A DNA stretch of 25,358 bases from Bacteroidales bacterium. GTDB lineage: Bacteria; Bacteroidota; Bacteroidia; Bacteroidales; Bacteroidaceae. The notes beneath the pieces were generated by a model that did not search any database, was not told where the DNA came from, and saw only the letters and a program-made list of their open reading frames with translations. Where the stretch lies: assembly GCA_004556745.1 (NCBI GenBank), contig SFFY01000033.1, positions 1-25,358 on the forward strand, read 5' to 3'. Below are positions 14,745 to 23,249 of the stretch, in pieces. The position numbers and the translations under genes were made by a program. Numbering within the stretch: the stretch's first letter is position 1; each line of letters starts with the position of its first letter.

Positions 14745-15974
14745 TTATGACGGGCGGTTATCCCCGTTTTTTCTTTGGCGGTTTCGCTGGCGGTTATCGT
14801 TGTTATTGTTGTTGCCTTTACGTTGCTTGCGGCCGGAACGCTTGCTCTTGGCCGTATCGAAACGGGTGAGGTCGTCCTGCTCGGCAAGATCGATAGAGGT
14901 ACGCGCGTCCTTGTTGCCCTCTTCCGAAAGCGTGAGGGGCTTTTCGCCTTGGCGGTTCATGCGGATCACTTCGTGGGCGCGGGCGGCACTGATGGTTTCG
15001 AGATTGACGGCGAGACGCTTGTCGGTGCTATACGTCACGAGCCCTGCCAAGATGTCGGCCTTGAAGAAATAATACGTGCCGTCAGCCGTTTCGAGCGGGA
15101 CATTGCGCTCGGGCAACTTGCGCGAGGCTTCTACGTAGGTGTCCACCTCGTAGTTGAGGCAGCACTTGAGTTTGGCGCACTGCCCCGCGAGCTTCTGCGG
15201 GTTGGGCGTGATGTCCTGGAAACGCGCGGCGGCGGTGGATACCGACTTAAAGTTTTTCATCCACGTGGCGCAGCAAAGTTCTCTGCCACAAGGTCCTGTG
15301 CCTCCTATGCGCCCGGCTTCCTGACGCGCACCGATCTGCTTCATCTCTATGCGCACGTGGAAAGTATCGGCAAGCACCTTGATGAGCTGGCGGAAGTCCA
15401 CGCGCCCGTCTGCGATGTAATAGAAAATGGCCTTGTTGCCGTCGCCCTGATACTCCACATCGCCAATTTTCATTTCGAGCTTCAACTCGTTAGCTATCTG
15501 ACGGGAGCGGATCATCGTGTCGTGCTCGCGCGCCTTTGCTTCATGGTATTTCTCCATATCCACGGGCCGGGCCTTGCGATAGATGCGCTTGATTTCGGTG
15601 CCGGGCTTCATGTAGATTTTCTTCATTTGCAGCGGCACGAGCTGCCCCGTGAGGGTCACAGTGCCGATGTCGTGGCCGGGAGAAGCCTCAACCGCCACGA
15701 TGTCGCCCTTGACGAGCGGCAGATGGTTGTCGTTGCGGTAATAGCCCTTGCGCGTGTTCTTAAACTGCACCTCCACGAGGTCGGTTGTCTCGGCGTTGCC
15801 GGGCACGTCGGCGAGATAGTCGAACGTGTTGAGCTGGCAATTCGATCGCCCGCAGCCTTTGGCGCAAATGCCTTGCAGGGAGCGTCCGCCCCAAAGCGTG
15901 TTGTCGGGGCGCAGCGTGGCGAGGTTTTCCTCCGGCTGCTGCTCCTGTGTATTTTCTATTGGATTTTCTGACAT
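14745..15974 (-). CDS. ricT: RicT/YaaT family PSP1-domain protein
   Basis: The 409-aa product matches the PSP1/YaaT (RicT) family. In Bacillus, RicT is part of the Y-complex that guides RNase Y; its role in Bacteroidetes is not established. Conserved parts are the N-terminal Cys cluster (GICAKGCGRSNCQLN; Cys37, 41, 46), GDIVAVE, GGTGPCGRELCCATWMKNF, and CAKLKCCLNYE. The last 35 residues are a low-complexity basic Asn/Arg/Lys tail that could contact RNA. It follows holB with a 60-bp gap, the same neighbourhood as yaaT and holB in Bacillus. It is the last gene of the operon. In many Bacteroidetes, as I recall, gldH follows; here a terminator and the convergent TonB receptor gene do. Confidence 0.92.
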   Translation of the reverse strand: MSENPIENTQEQQPEENLATLRPDNTLWGGRSLQGICAKGCGRSNCQLNTFDYLADVPGNAETTDLVEVQFKNTRKGYYRNDNHLPLVKGDIVAVEASPGHDIGTVTLTGQLVPLQMKKIYMKPGTEIKRIYRKARPVDMEKYHEAKAREHDTMIRSRQIANELKLEMKIGDVEYQGDGNKAIFYYIADGRVDFRQLIKVLADTFHVRIEMKQIGARQEAGRIGGTGPCGRELCCATWMKNFKSVSTAAARFQDITPNPQKLAGQCAKLKCCLNYEVDTYVEASRKLPERNVPLETADGTYYFFKADILAGLVTYSTDKRLAVNLETISAARAHEVIRMNRQGEKPLTLSEEGNKDARTSIDLAEQDDLTRFDTAKSKRSGRKQRKGNNNNNDNRQRNRQRKNGDNRPS

Positions 15975-16015
15975 ATATATAATATTGTATGGTTGAGTTG
16001 CCTGCCGGACGTTTC

Positions 16016-16034
16016 GGGCGTATGCAATACGCCC
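16016..16034. repeat. GGGCGTATGCAATACGCCC hairpin between holB and ricT
   Basis: A perfect palindromic hairpin (8-bp arms, 3-base loop) lies just after the holB stop in the 60-bp holB-ricT gap. Short palindromes of this kind occur dispersed in Bacteroidales genomes as I remember them. It may modulate the ratio of ricT to upstream message. Confidence 0.55.
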
Positions 16035-17165
16035 CTACTTCACAAGCAACACGATGTTTTTCAAAGCAAATTCGTAGAACACCATTTTGGGATTGACATT
16101 CTGCTCAATGTCGCGCTGCGCCTTTGCCAGTTCCTCGGTGATGCCAATCACGTTGCGCTCGTTGATGAAACGGGCGAAGCGCACGGCAAACTCTGATTCG
16201 GTGGCGCTCATATAGTTCAACTCGGGCAAACCAAAGTTGTAAACGAAATTTTCCCGCACCAGCCGCTGGCAATAGGCAAGGAAACTCTTTTGCTGTTCGC
16301 GGCCCCATTTCGCCACCTGCTCCGACCAGGCGCCGAGTTCCTTGATATTACGCGCATAGCTCTGGCGCATGAGCATGACAAACATGTCGAAATAAAGCGC
16401 CTCGTCCACGCTGTTGGTCACCTGCGCGAGGGCACTCATGTAGTTGCCTGCACAACTGTGGGCAATGGCTTTCGCGTCTTCTTCTTGCAAGCCGCGCGTC
16501 GACATCAAGGCTTCTGCCACTTCGTCCTCGGCGAGTGCGCCGAAGGTGATGCGCTGCGTGCGACTCACAATCGTTGATATGAGTTTCTCGGGGCTGTTGC
16601 TCACCAAGAGGAACACGGTCTTTGCGGGCGGCTCTTCAAGGATTTTGAGCGTCTTATTGGCAGAGTCGAGATTCATCAGTTCGGGCAACCAAATGATCAC
16701 TACCCGATAGCCGCCCTGACTGGTCACGATGCTGAGTTTGCGCACGATGTTGTCGGCTTCGGCGGCGGTGATGATGGTTTGCTGGTTTTCCACGCCCATG
16801 CGCTTCTGCCAATCGCGCAGGGTAAAGTAGGTATCAGTTTGCAGCCGCTCGCGCCATTCGGGCAGGAACTGGTCGCTGACGGGAGGTTGCTTTTGCCCCG
16901 TGGGCTTAAACACGGGAAAGGCGAAATGCAAATCGGGGTGCGCCCAATTAGCCAGCATCTTGCACGCCTTACAATGCCCGCAAGGCTCTCCGTCGGCGGT
17001 GCGCTCCTCGCAAAGCAGGGCGGAGGCAAACGCCAAAGCCATGGGCAGTTTGCCGCAACCCTCGGGACCGGCAAAGAGCAGGGCGTGCGGCATCTTGCCG
17101 CTTTGCAGCAGGCTTTTGAGTTGCTGCTTTATGATGTCCTGACCGATAACGGAAGAAAAGTGCAT
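16035..17165 (-). CDS. holB: DNA polymerase III delta-prime-like subunit
   Basis: The 376-aa product is a clamp-loader ATPase of the DnaX/HolB family, which helps load the sliding clamp onto DNA. The start MHFSSVIGQDIIKQQLKSLL and HALLFAGPEGCGK (P-loop, residues 33-39) are typical. The lysine is followed by Leu-Pro instead of Thr/Ser, as expected of a delta-prime subunit that binds ATP poorly. A four-cysteine zinc module is at Cys52, 62, 65 and 68. Further typical parts are IIWLPELMNLDSANKTLKIL, EEPPAKTVFLLVS and STIVSRTQRI (sensor region). It lies 13 bp after metF and 60 bp before ricT. Confidence 0.93.
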   Translation of the reverse strand: MHFSSVIGQDIIKQQLKSLLQSGKMPHALLFAGPEGCGKLPMALAFASALLCEERTADGEPCGHCKACKMLANWAHPDLHFAFPVFKPTGQKQPPVSDQFLPEWRERLQTDTYFTLRDWQKRMGVENQQTIITAAEADNIVRKLSIVTSQGGYRVVIIWLPELMNLDSANKTLKILEEPPAKTVFLLVSNSPEKLISTIVSRTQRITFGALAEDEVAEALMSTRGLQEEDAKAIAHSCAGNYMSALAQVTNSVDEALYFDMFVMLMRQSYARNIKELGAWSEQVAKWGREQQKSFLAYCQRLVRENFVYNFGLPELNYMSATESEFAVRFARFINERNVIGITEELAKAQRDIEQNVNPKMVFYEFALKNIVLLVK

Positions 17166-17178
17166 GGTGGAAATGGAA

Positions 17179-18135
17179 TTAAAACACGCGGTTGGCTATT
17201 TCGCAAATGCTATCGACGGCCGACACGGTGTAGAAATGTATGCCAGGTACGCCTTTGGCGATAAGTTCTCGGCACTGCTGCTCGCCCCACTCTATGCCGA
17301 CTTGCTTGAGTTCCTCGTCAGTACGGCATTTGAGGGCTTCGTGTGCCAGTGCCTCGGGGATGTCGCAATGGAACGTCTTGGGCACAACCGAGAGTTGCGA
17401 GAGTTTCGCCAGCGGCTTGATGCCGGGAATAATGGGCACGGTGATGCCAGCCTTTCGCGCCTTTTCCACAAAACGGAAATAGGCGGCATTGTCGTAGAAG
17501 AGCTGGGTCACGGCATATTCCGCGCCGAGCGCCACTTTTTTCTTGAACCACTCGAAGTCGGTCTCGGGATTGAGCGCCTCTTCGTGCTTTTCGGGATAGC
17601 ACGCCACGCCGTAGCTGAACGGCTGGCCGGGCACTTTTATCGGCGTGCCGTCGACAAAGAAACCTTCGTTGAAGCGGTTCACCTGTTCCTGCAGCTCCGT
17701 GGTGTGGGCGTAGCCGTCGGGCGTGGGGATAAAGCGGGCATCTTCTTTTGCCTTGTCGCCGCGCAGCAGCAAAATGTTTTCAATGCCGAGGAACTGCAGG
17801 TCGAGGAGCATGTATTCTATATCCTCGCGCGTAAAACCCGAGCATAGCACGTGCGGCACAACGGGGATATGCGTCTCGTTCTGCACGGCAGCCGCCACGG
17901 CAATAGTACCGGGGCGGCGGCGTATGCGGGTTCGCTGCACGAAGCGTCCGTTGTCGGTTTCAGTATAGACGTACTCCGAGCGGTGGGTTGTGATGTTAAT
18001 GTATTTCGGGTCGTACTCACGCAGGCGGCGCACGGTGTTGAGCAGGCTGCCCATGCCTGTGCCTTTGAGCGGCGGCAGGATTTCAAAAGAGAACGCCGTG
18101 CCCTGCGTGCCCGAGATAAGGTCGATGATTTTCAT
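17179..18135 (-). CDS. metF: 5,10-methylenetetrahydrofolate reductase
   Basis: The 318-aa product is a MetF-type FAD enzyme reducing methylene-THF to methyl-THF for methionine synthesis. FSFEILPP places the catalytic Glu at residue 18. Other family motifs are YINITTHRSEY, VVPHVLCSGFTREDIEYMLL, ILLLRGDKA, YGVACYPEKHEEA, KKKVALGAEYAVTQLFYDN and PIIPGIKPL. The length is normal and there is no C-terminal regulatory domain, as in bacterial enzymes. It starts 6 bp after the stop of the upstream secreted-protein gene and ends 13 bp before holB, so it lies inside the long operon; no separate promoter was seen. Confidence 0.96.
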   Translation of the reverse strand: MKIIDLISGTQGTAFSFEILPPLKGTGMGSLLNTVRRLREYDPKYINITTHRSEYVYTETDNGRFVQRTRIRRRPGTIAVAAAVQNETHIPVVPHVLCSGFTREDIEYMLLDLQFLGIENILLLRGDKAKEDARFIPTPDGYAHTTELQEQVNRFNEGFFVDGTPIKVPGQPFSYGVACYPEKHEEALNPETDFEWFKKKVALGAEYAVTQLFYDNAAYFRFVEKARKAGITVPIIPGIKPLAKLSQLSVVPKTFHCDIPEALAHEALKCRTDEELKQVGIEWGEQQCRELIAKGVPGIHFYTVSAVDSICEIANRVF

Positions 18136-18141
18136 CAGGCG

Positions 18142-18849
18142 TTACTTTACGAGGCATTTGCCGTCGAGCACATTCTTGCCTGCTTCGCGTACACAATATA
18201 TATATGTACCCTTGGGCATACCGGCGAGCGAGAGGTTGCCGTTGCCGTTTACGGAAGCGGTGCGCACGAGGCGGCCGTCGGCAGCATAGACATCGAGGGT
18301 GCGCTGTGCGTTATCGGCAAAAGCGTAGCGGAGGGCGTTGCCGGCGAGACGTACGGAGGACTTGCCGTCTGCGCTCACCTGCTCAATGCCAGAAGGATCA
18401 GCATAAACATATTGCACCATGAAGGTAGAGAAAGGCTTATCGTTGAAATAGACCGTAACGGTAGCTGAATAGGTAACATAGGTGCCAAACTTAAAATTGG
18501 GATGCAAATCCAGAGTCCGATAATCTCCACCAGCAAGTTCGGCCGTACGGGTTTCCGTTCCGCCAGTCATAGTTTCGCACTGCTGCGTAATGCCGCACCA
18601 GTCGAAGCTGTCGAACAAAGAGTTCTTCTTCACGGTTACTTTCAGAGTACCCTTTTCGCCTGAAACGTTGGTAAACTTAGGGGCACTGGGGGCACACTCC
18701 ACCAAAGGGATTTCCGGGATTTCGGTAGCGGTGAAAGTGATGACCGAACCATTGGTTACTTCTTCCGTGCCGTTGGTTATTTGCAACTGTGCCTTAGCAG
18801 CGGCAACCGACAAAAGGCAAAGCAAAGAGAGGGTAAAGATTTTCTTCAT
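18142..18849 (-). CDS. Secreted protein with type IX-like sorting domain
   Basis: The 235-aa product has signal peptide MKKIFTLSLLCLLSVAAAKA, a Thr/Val-rich beta domain of about 130 residues (two Cys in WCGITQQC), and a C-terminal block from about residue 165: RTLDVYAADGRLVRTASVNG, LPKG-like AGMPKGTYIYCV, ending GKCLVK. This block fits the type A (Por secretion) sorting domain, so the protein should reach the surface. No catalytic motif is recognised. It lies between the Omp28-like lipoprotein gene (40-bp gap) and metF (6-bp gap). Its place beside Omp28, DUF6029 and TlpA-like genes suggests a cell-envelope role. Confidence 0.8.
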   Translation of the reverse strand: MKKIFTLSLLCLLSVAAAKAQLQITNGTEEVTNGSVITFTATEIPEIPLVECAPSAPKFTNVSGEKGTLKVTVKKNSLFDSFDWCGITQQCETMTGGTETRTAELAGGDYRTLDLHPNFKFGTYVTYSATVTVYFNDKPFSTFMVQYVYADPSGIEQVSADGKSSVRLAGNALRYAFADNAQRTLDVYAADGRLVRTASVNGNGNLSLAGMPKGTYIYCVREAGKNVLDGKCLVK

Positions 18850-18889
18850 AATGATATGGTATTTAGATGATTATTTATTCGGGAAAATT

Positions 18890-19735
18890 TCAAGGTTGTT
18901 GCACCGGCTGCTCAATGACTTGCAACACGCCTTCGGCTGCATTGTAGGCAATCACGACGACCGACATGTTATCGGTCACCCAGTCGGACTCCAATATATA
19001 TTTATACGCGCGCGTGTCGCTGCCACCCGCTACAAGTGCGAGGGCGTCGCCGTCCTTTGCGCTCACGCAGGCGCGGAGCACGTGGTTGTGCTCATAGTTG
19101 AGGTCGTAGCCCGAGGCGGGATATTGCGGATAGCGGTTGTGGTCGGGCGTTGCCTGATACTTTCGTATGTGGCTTTCGGTGAGCCACACCTGCAACAGGC
19201 CCTGTGCGCCCGTCAAATCGGCTTCGGCGTTCACATTAAAAGATAGTTCGCGCGTGTCGGCATTAAAGGAGACGTTTTCCACGCCAAGTTTCACGTGAGC
19301 AGCCATTGCGATGCGCTCCAATACGGCCGTGCCCCACTTTTCCTGGTCGAGCAATTGCCCCGTACGGTCCACCTCGCCCTTGGGTTTGGAAGAAACGCCG
19401 CGCTCGGTGGTATAGGTGTTGCCAATCGCGTTTGCCAAACCCGTGGGTGCGGCCAGCGTAAGGTCGCCGCCGTGGATAGCCACGGGAATCACGCGGTCGT
19501 GACCGAAAGTTTCCTGAAGCGTTGAAATGGTATTCGTGGCCAAGGGGCAGTTGATGCAACGCTGACCGGTGAAGTCCTCAATCAGCACGTTTTTCGCGCC
19601 GAAATCCGAACCTTCGCCGCCGGAAGTGATTTCTACCTTTTGGAAACGGTCTTGCTCGTCGATTTCATCGCAGGCGCAGAGCGTCAGCAGGAAAATCGCG
19701 GGCAGGATATATTTGATGTATTTCGTAAAAGTCAT
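18890..19735 (-). CDS. Omp28-related lipoprotein
   Basis: The 281-aa product begins MTFTKYIKYILPAIFLLTLC and continues ACDE; LCAC acts as lipobox, so lipid attachment at Cys22 is expected. After a short acidic linker comes NVLIEDFTGQRCINCPLATN, the thioredoxin-like start of Omp28-related proteins with a CINC redox-type motif, then VIPVAIHGGD. The C-terminal half is a beta-rich domain. The family takes its name from a Porphyromonas outer-membrane protein; its task is not well defined. The gene starts 12 bp after the DUF6029 barrel gene and, with the TlpA-like gene two positions upstream, suggests a shared role in thiol chemistry or assembly at the envelope. Confidence 0.85.
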   Translation of the reverse strand: MTFTKYIKYILPAIFLLTLCACDEIDEQDRFQKVEITSGGEGSDFGAKNVLIEDFTGQRCINCPLATNTISTLQETFGHDRVIPVAIHGGDLTLAAPTGLANAIGNTYTTERGVSSKPKGEVDRTGQLLDQEKWGTAVLERIAMAAHVKLGVENVSFNADTRELSFNVNAEADLTGAQGLLQVWLTESHIRKYQATPDHNRYPQYPASGYDLNYEHNHVLRACVSAKDGDALALVAGGSDTRAYKYILESDWVTDNMSVVVIAYNAAEGVLQVIEQPVQQP

Positions 19736-19747
19736 ATTTCAGAGCAA

Positions 19748-21490
19748 TCAGAAGTTAAACGAATAGGAAGCCTGCAAACCTTTCTGCGCCGGCACGAAGC
19801 GGCACACGCCGCCCGAGCAGTTGTAGCCGGCGCGAGTCATGCCGTAGCCCACCTGAATGCGGTGGGCCTTCTTTGTAAACGTGAGGCTGCCCATGAGGTA
19901 GTGCACGCGGTTGGTCTTGCCTTCCTCTGCGTCCTCGCTGAAATCGGGCACGTTGGCGTTGAACTGGTCGCTGACGGTGAGCATGAGGTTGGGCAGGATG
20001 GAAAGTTCGAGCAGGCCGTACCACCAGTCCTTTTGGTCCTCGCGCGTGTGGAGGTATTGCGCCTCACCGCGCAGGGTGAACTTTTTGTTGAACTGATACT
20101 TGCCTTCCACAACCGCCACGTGGCATTTCACCGTGCCGCCCTCGCCTTCAACGACCGTTTTGTTGTAGCGCTGGTTGGCGTACATCATGTTGAGTTTGAA
20201 CTTCTTGGTGAGTTTCTTCTCGAGTTGTACGTTAATGTCCTGATAATAGATTTGGCTGCCCACTTTGAAGAACTTTGAGGTATAGCCCTCCGTGCCTGCC
20301 AAATCTTGCGGGTTGGAAGAGAGGTCGTTGCGGTCGATGGCGCGAATGTGCGAGGCGTTGAGTTTCACAGTCGTGCCGTACTTGCCGCCGAGGGGCGTTT
20401 TGCGCTTGAAGGTGTAGGCAAACTCTCCTTGGAAAGCCCATTCGCCGAGCGCGTTCTGCGTGGCGTAGGGATAGATGGAGGCAAGGGCGTAGGTCTGCTG
20501 CATGGAGAAGGCGGGCAGATGGTTGATGTGGCACGCCGTGGTAACGCCCTTATCGAGCGAACGGCGCGACATAAAGTCCATGTCCTCCGTACGCTTGGCC
20601 TGCAAAAGCACACTCATGCCGCGCTTGGAGTAAGAGCCGGAAAGCAGGAGCGTTTGGCCGTGGCGGTAGATGTAGTCGTTGCGCGCGGAGGGGTCTTGCC
20701 CTTTCCACGCATATTCTGCCAAGAAGCTGTAATTGCCTTTTTTCAGATTGGCGCGGGCATCGAAGGCCGCCGTGTTCTCGGGCAGATTGAGGCGATAGGC
20801 ACCCTGCTGGCCAGTGGTCGGGTCAGCGCGGAACACGGTGATGTCGTCGGTCACCTTTTCGTGCTTGCTCACGCCCGAGAAACCGAGCGTGAGGCGCGTG
20901 CCCGTCTCGTCCATTTTCTTAAACCAGCGGTCGAGACTCAGTTCCACGTCGCCGCCGTAAATCCAAGCGTTGCAGTCGTCGAGGTTACGGTGCTCCCAGT
21001 AGAAGCGTTGCTGTCCGCCGAGGAGTTTAATGTTTACGCCCTTAAAAGGCCGCATCGTGAGCTTACCGCCACGCAATGAATTGTCTATGCCGAGCGCACG
21101 CTCTTCGTAAGTGCGCAGGATTAGGCCCGAGCCAAACTGTTCGTAGAAATCGCCGAGCGTGAGGTCAAAGCCTTTGTAATGGCCCGCTACATAGAAATAA
21201 GGAATACCGCGCCCCTTAAACCCTTCGTCGAAACCGGGCAGAGGGTGCTCCAAACCTTCGTAGCGCACGCCGGCGGTGAAGTACTTGTTGAGCAGATTAA
21301 GTTCCACGTAGGTATTCGTGAGCGACCAGTTGTCTTTAGTCGCGCCTATCTTTCCGTCTTTTTCGGGAAATAGCACATCGCTCTGAATGCTGCCGTGCAA
21401 CTTGAACTTCTTGCCGTCGCCATCTTGCGCCACTGCGCAGAGCGGGGCGAGTGTGGCGAGGCCAGCGATTATGATTGTCTTGAAACGCAT
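19748..21490 (-). CDS. DUF6029-type outer-membrane beta-barrel protein
   Basis: The 580-aa product has signal peptide MRFKTIIIAGLATLAPLCAVAQ and then repeated amphipathic strands with many aromatic residues, ending in LQASYSFNF with a terminal Phe, the mark of an outer-membrane barrel. LHGSIQSDVLFPEKDG, YVELNLLNKYFTAGVRYE, YVAGHYKGFDLTLGDFYEQF and GSGLILRTYEERALGIDNSL are the parts by which I place it in the DUF6029 group. No TonB plug domain is present. It is preceded by the TlpA-like gene (18-bp gap) and followed by the Omp28-like gene (12-bp gap). The group's function is unknown to me; transport or a structural role are both possible. Confidence 0.8.
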   Translation of the reverse strand: MRFKTIIIAGLATLAPLCAVAQDGDGKKFKLHGSIQSDVLFPEKDGKIGATKDNWSLTNTYVELNLLNKYFTAGVRYEGLEHPLPGFDEGFKGRGIPYFYVAGHYKGFDLTLGDFYEQFGSGLILRTYEERALGIDNSLRGGKLTMRPFKGVNIKLLGGQQRFYWEHRNLDDCNAWIYGGDVELSLDRWFKKMDETGTRLTLGFSGVSKHEKVTDDITVFRADPTTGQQGAYRLNLPENTAAFDARANLKKGNYSFLAEYAWKGQDPSARNDYIYRHGQTLLLSGSYSKRGMSVLLQAKRTEDMDFMSRRSLDKGVTTACHINHLPAFSMQQTYALASIYPYATQNALGEWAFQGEFAYTFKRKTPLGGKYGTTVKLNASHIRAIDRNDLSSNPQDLAGTEGYTSKFFKVGSQIYYQDINVQLEKKLTKKFKLNMMYANQRYNKTVVEGEGGTVKCHVAVVEGKYQFNKKFTLRGEAQYLHTREDQKDWWYGLLELSILPNLMLTVSDQFNANVPDFSEDAEEGKTNRVHYLMGSLTFTKKAHRIQVGYGMTRAGYNCSGGVCRFVPAQKGLQASYSFNF

Positions 21491-21508
21491 TCTTTTCAGG
21501 GAAAAATA

Positions 21509-22030
21509 TTATTTGCCTTGTGCCTGGATAAGTTCGCGCACTTTCTCAATCAAGTGTTCTTCGCCGCCATCGGTGTAGCCGCTGCGGCTCTCGGCAATCT
21601 TGCCATAGCCGTCGATGACGAACACATGCGGAATCATATTCACGCCCATTGCGCGGCGGAACTCGCTATTGGGGTCGAGCAGCACCTCGTATTCCCAACC
21701 TGCGGCGTCGACCATAGGCTTCACCTTCTCGACATTCTGCGCTTCGTCGATAGAAATGGCGATGACCTTCACGCCCGTCTCGTCCTGCCAGTCTGCATAT
21801 TGCTCATGAATGGCTTTGAGTTCGCGGTTGCAAGGCTTGCACCACGTGGCGAAGAAGCTGATGATAAAGGGCTTGCCGTCGTTGTGAAGATCTGCCGTAT
21901 TCACGAACTTGCCGTTTATATCTTTCAGTTCCACGGAGGGCAACTGCGCACGGCTTGTGGAAGCCACTTGCGCGGCGGCTGTCAAGCAAAAAGCCGCAAA
22001 AAGAAGCATTGTGCTAAGAAATTTCTTCAT
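21509..22030 (-). CDS. Periplasmic TlpA-like thiol-disulfide oxidoreductase
   Basis: The 173-aa product has signal peptide MKKFLSTMLLFAAFCLTAAA and a single thioredoxin fold. FFATWCKPCNREL places the redox pair at Cys64 and Cys67; IPHVFVIDGYGKI holds the cis-proline. LHNDGKPFIISFF and VKVIAISIDE are typical of the TlpA/ResA/AhpC-TSA group. It probably reduces disulfides of exported proteins; the Omp28-like partner with CINC is a candidate substrate. It is the first gene of the seven-gene operon, 18 bp before the DUF6029 gene, with a good promoter about 40 bp upstream. Confidence 0.93.
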   Translation of the reverse strand: MKKFLSTMLLFAAFCLTAAAQVASTSRAQLPSVELKDINGKFVNTADLHNDGKPFIISFFATWCKPCNRELKAIHEQYADWQDETGVKVIAISIDEAQNVEKVKPMVDAAGWEYEVLLDPNSEFRRAMGVNMIPHVFVIDGYGKIAESRSGYTDGGEEHLIEKVRELIQAQGK

Positions 22031-22072
22031 TTGATTACGTTATTTTGGCGTTATATAGATATATATTGAGTG

Positions 22073-22103
22073 CAAAATTACCCAAAACCGCGCAAACTGC
22101 CAA
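22073..22103 (-). promoter_or_regulatory. Bacteroidetes-type promoter of the tlpA-metF-holB-ricT operon
   Basis: On the - strand TTGG (22103-22100) is followed after 19 bases by TAATTTTG (22080-22073), matching the -33/-7 consensus. Transcription would start near 22066, about 36 nt before the tlpA-like start codon. Confidence 0.65.
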
Positions 22104-22212
22104 TTATTCTTATTGGAAAATGCTATTTATCCTATAAGCAAAGGGGCAAACAAGCAAGATTTGCGTAACTTTGCAGCGGTTGAGGAAACACTTGTTTTGC
22201 AACATTCATCAG

Positions 22213-22433
22213 GGCGGGCTGAAATGTAGTGCAAACGAGAGCAATTGAGTTTGCTCAAATTGCCGAGTGCAGCTGACATTATGAAAAGCCCAATTGTTGC
22301 CCTCAGCCCAGGGCAACGCCCTGGGAAATGAATGCAGCGATTAATACATTCGGCATTTTTGCGCAAAGCAAAAATGCCACGCGCCGAAAGCGCGTAAGCC
22401 CTAAACGCCACACGGGGCGATGCCCCTCATAAA
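22213..22433 (-). repeat. Composite palindromic repeat, copy B
   Basis: This is the reverse-complement partner of 11588-11809. The block with TGCAAACGAGAGCAATT and TGCCGAGTGCAGCTGACATT is nearly identical; the hairpins differ but stay paired, for example CCCTGGG/CCCAGGG here against CCCGGGG/CCCCGGG in copy A, and GCGCTTTCGGCGC here against GCGCTTTTAACGCG. Confidence 0.8.
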
Positions 22434-22573
22434 GAAGGTTGTTCTTACAGAGCGCGACACTTAAATCAATGCATTTCCGCCCACCCCGGGCGCTGCCCGG
22501 GGCTATGGGCAGCATTTGGCCTTACAGGCCGCCCCAATTATATTTTACGATTTTCCCGACAACAAACACCGAA

Positions 22574-23233
22574 ATGATTGAAATACAAAATCTAAGAAAA
22601 TCCTTCGGGCAACTCGAGGTGCTGAAAGGTATCGACATGCACATCGCCAAAGGCGAGGTGGTGAGCATCGTGGGTCCCAGCGGCGCAGGCAAGACCACCC
22701 TACTGCAAATAGCCGGCACCCTGGCGCGCCCCGACAGCGGCACGCTGCGCATCGCCGGCAACGACGTGCTGGCCCTGCGCGGCTCGGCATTGGCACGCTT
22801 CCGCTGCGAGCACCTCGGTTTCGTGTTCCAGTTCCACCAGCTCATGCCGGAGTTCACCGCCCTTGAAAACGTGATGATACCCGCCATGATTGCCGGACGG
22901 CTCAGCCGCAGCAGCATGAAGGAACGCGCCATGCAACTGCTTGACTACCTCGGCCTTAGCGACCGCGCCAAGCACCGCCCCGCACAGTTATCGGGCGGCG
23001 AGAGGCAACGCGTGGCCGTGGCGCGCGCGCTGATGAACGAGCCGGACGTCATTCTCGCCGACGAGCCCTCCGGCAGCCTCGACACGCAACATAAGACGGA
23101 GTTGCACAACCTCTTTTTCCGCCTGCGCGACGAAATGGGCCAGACGTTCGTCATCGTTACCCACGACGAACAGCTCGCCACGCTTACCGACCGTACCATT
23201 CACCTCGTCGACGGCGTGGTGGTAAACCAATAA
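22574..23233 (+). CDS. lolD: ABC transporter ATPase, LolD-like
   Basis: The start ATG 22574 gives 219 residues; the frame extends upstream without a better start. Motifs are Walker A GPSGAGKTT (34-42), Q-loop FVFQF (Gln86), signature LSGGERQ (139-145), Walker B DVILADE (158-164) and switch His197. The sequence style (LRKSFGQLEVLKGIDMHIAKGEVVSIVG; FQFHQLMPEFTALENVMIP) fits the MacB/LolD/FtsE branch, which powers extraction of lipoproteins or related envelope tasks. No permease gene is adjacent, so its LolC/E partner must be elsewhere. It is followed after 16 bp by cvfB and is probably cotranscribed with it. Confidence 0.88.
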   Translation: MIEIQNLRKSFGQLEVLKGIDMHIAKGEVVSIVGPSGAGKTTLLQIAGTLARPDSGTLRIAGNDVLALRGSALARFRCEHLGFVFQFHQLMPEFTALENVMIPAMIAGRLSRSSMKERAMQLLDYLGLSDRAKHRPAQLSGGERQRVAVARALMNEPDVILADEPSGSLDTQHKTELHNLFFRLRDEMGQTFVIVTHDEQLATLTDRTIHLVDGVVVNQ

Positions 23234-23249
23234 CGAACCGCTTAAACCA

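Larger units (their letters stand above)
22031..22573. other. Divergent 543-bp region between tlpA-like and lolD-like genes
   Basis: It holds the promoter of the tlpA operon (22073-22103, -), a TAACTTTG box on the + strand (22166-22173) that could drive a long transcript toward lolD, and repeat copy B (22213-22433). A CCCCGGGCGCTGCCCGGGG hairpin (about 22485-22503) follows near lolD. No gene is seen. Confidence 0.65.

Noticed and set aside
22166..22173. TAACTTTG on the + strand as the lolD promoter
   Set aside because: It matches the -7 box, but no -33 element is visible and the start codon lies about 400 bases away behind a repeat; left unassigned.
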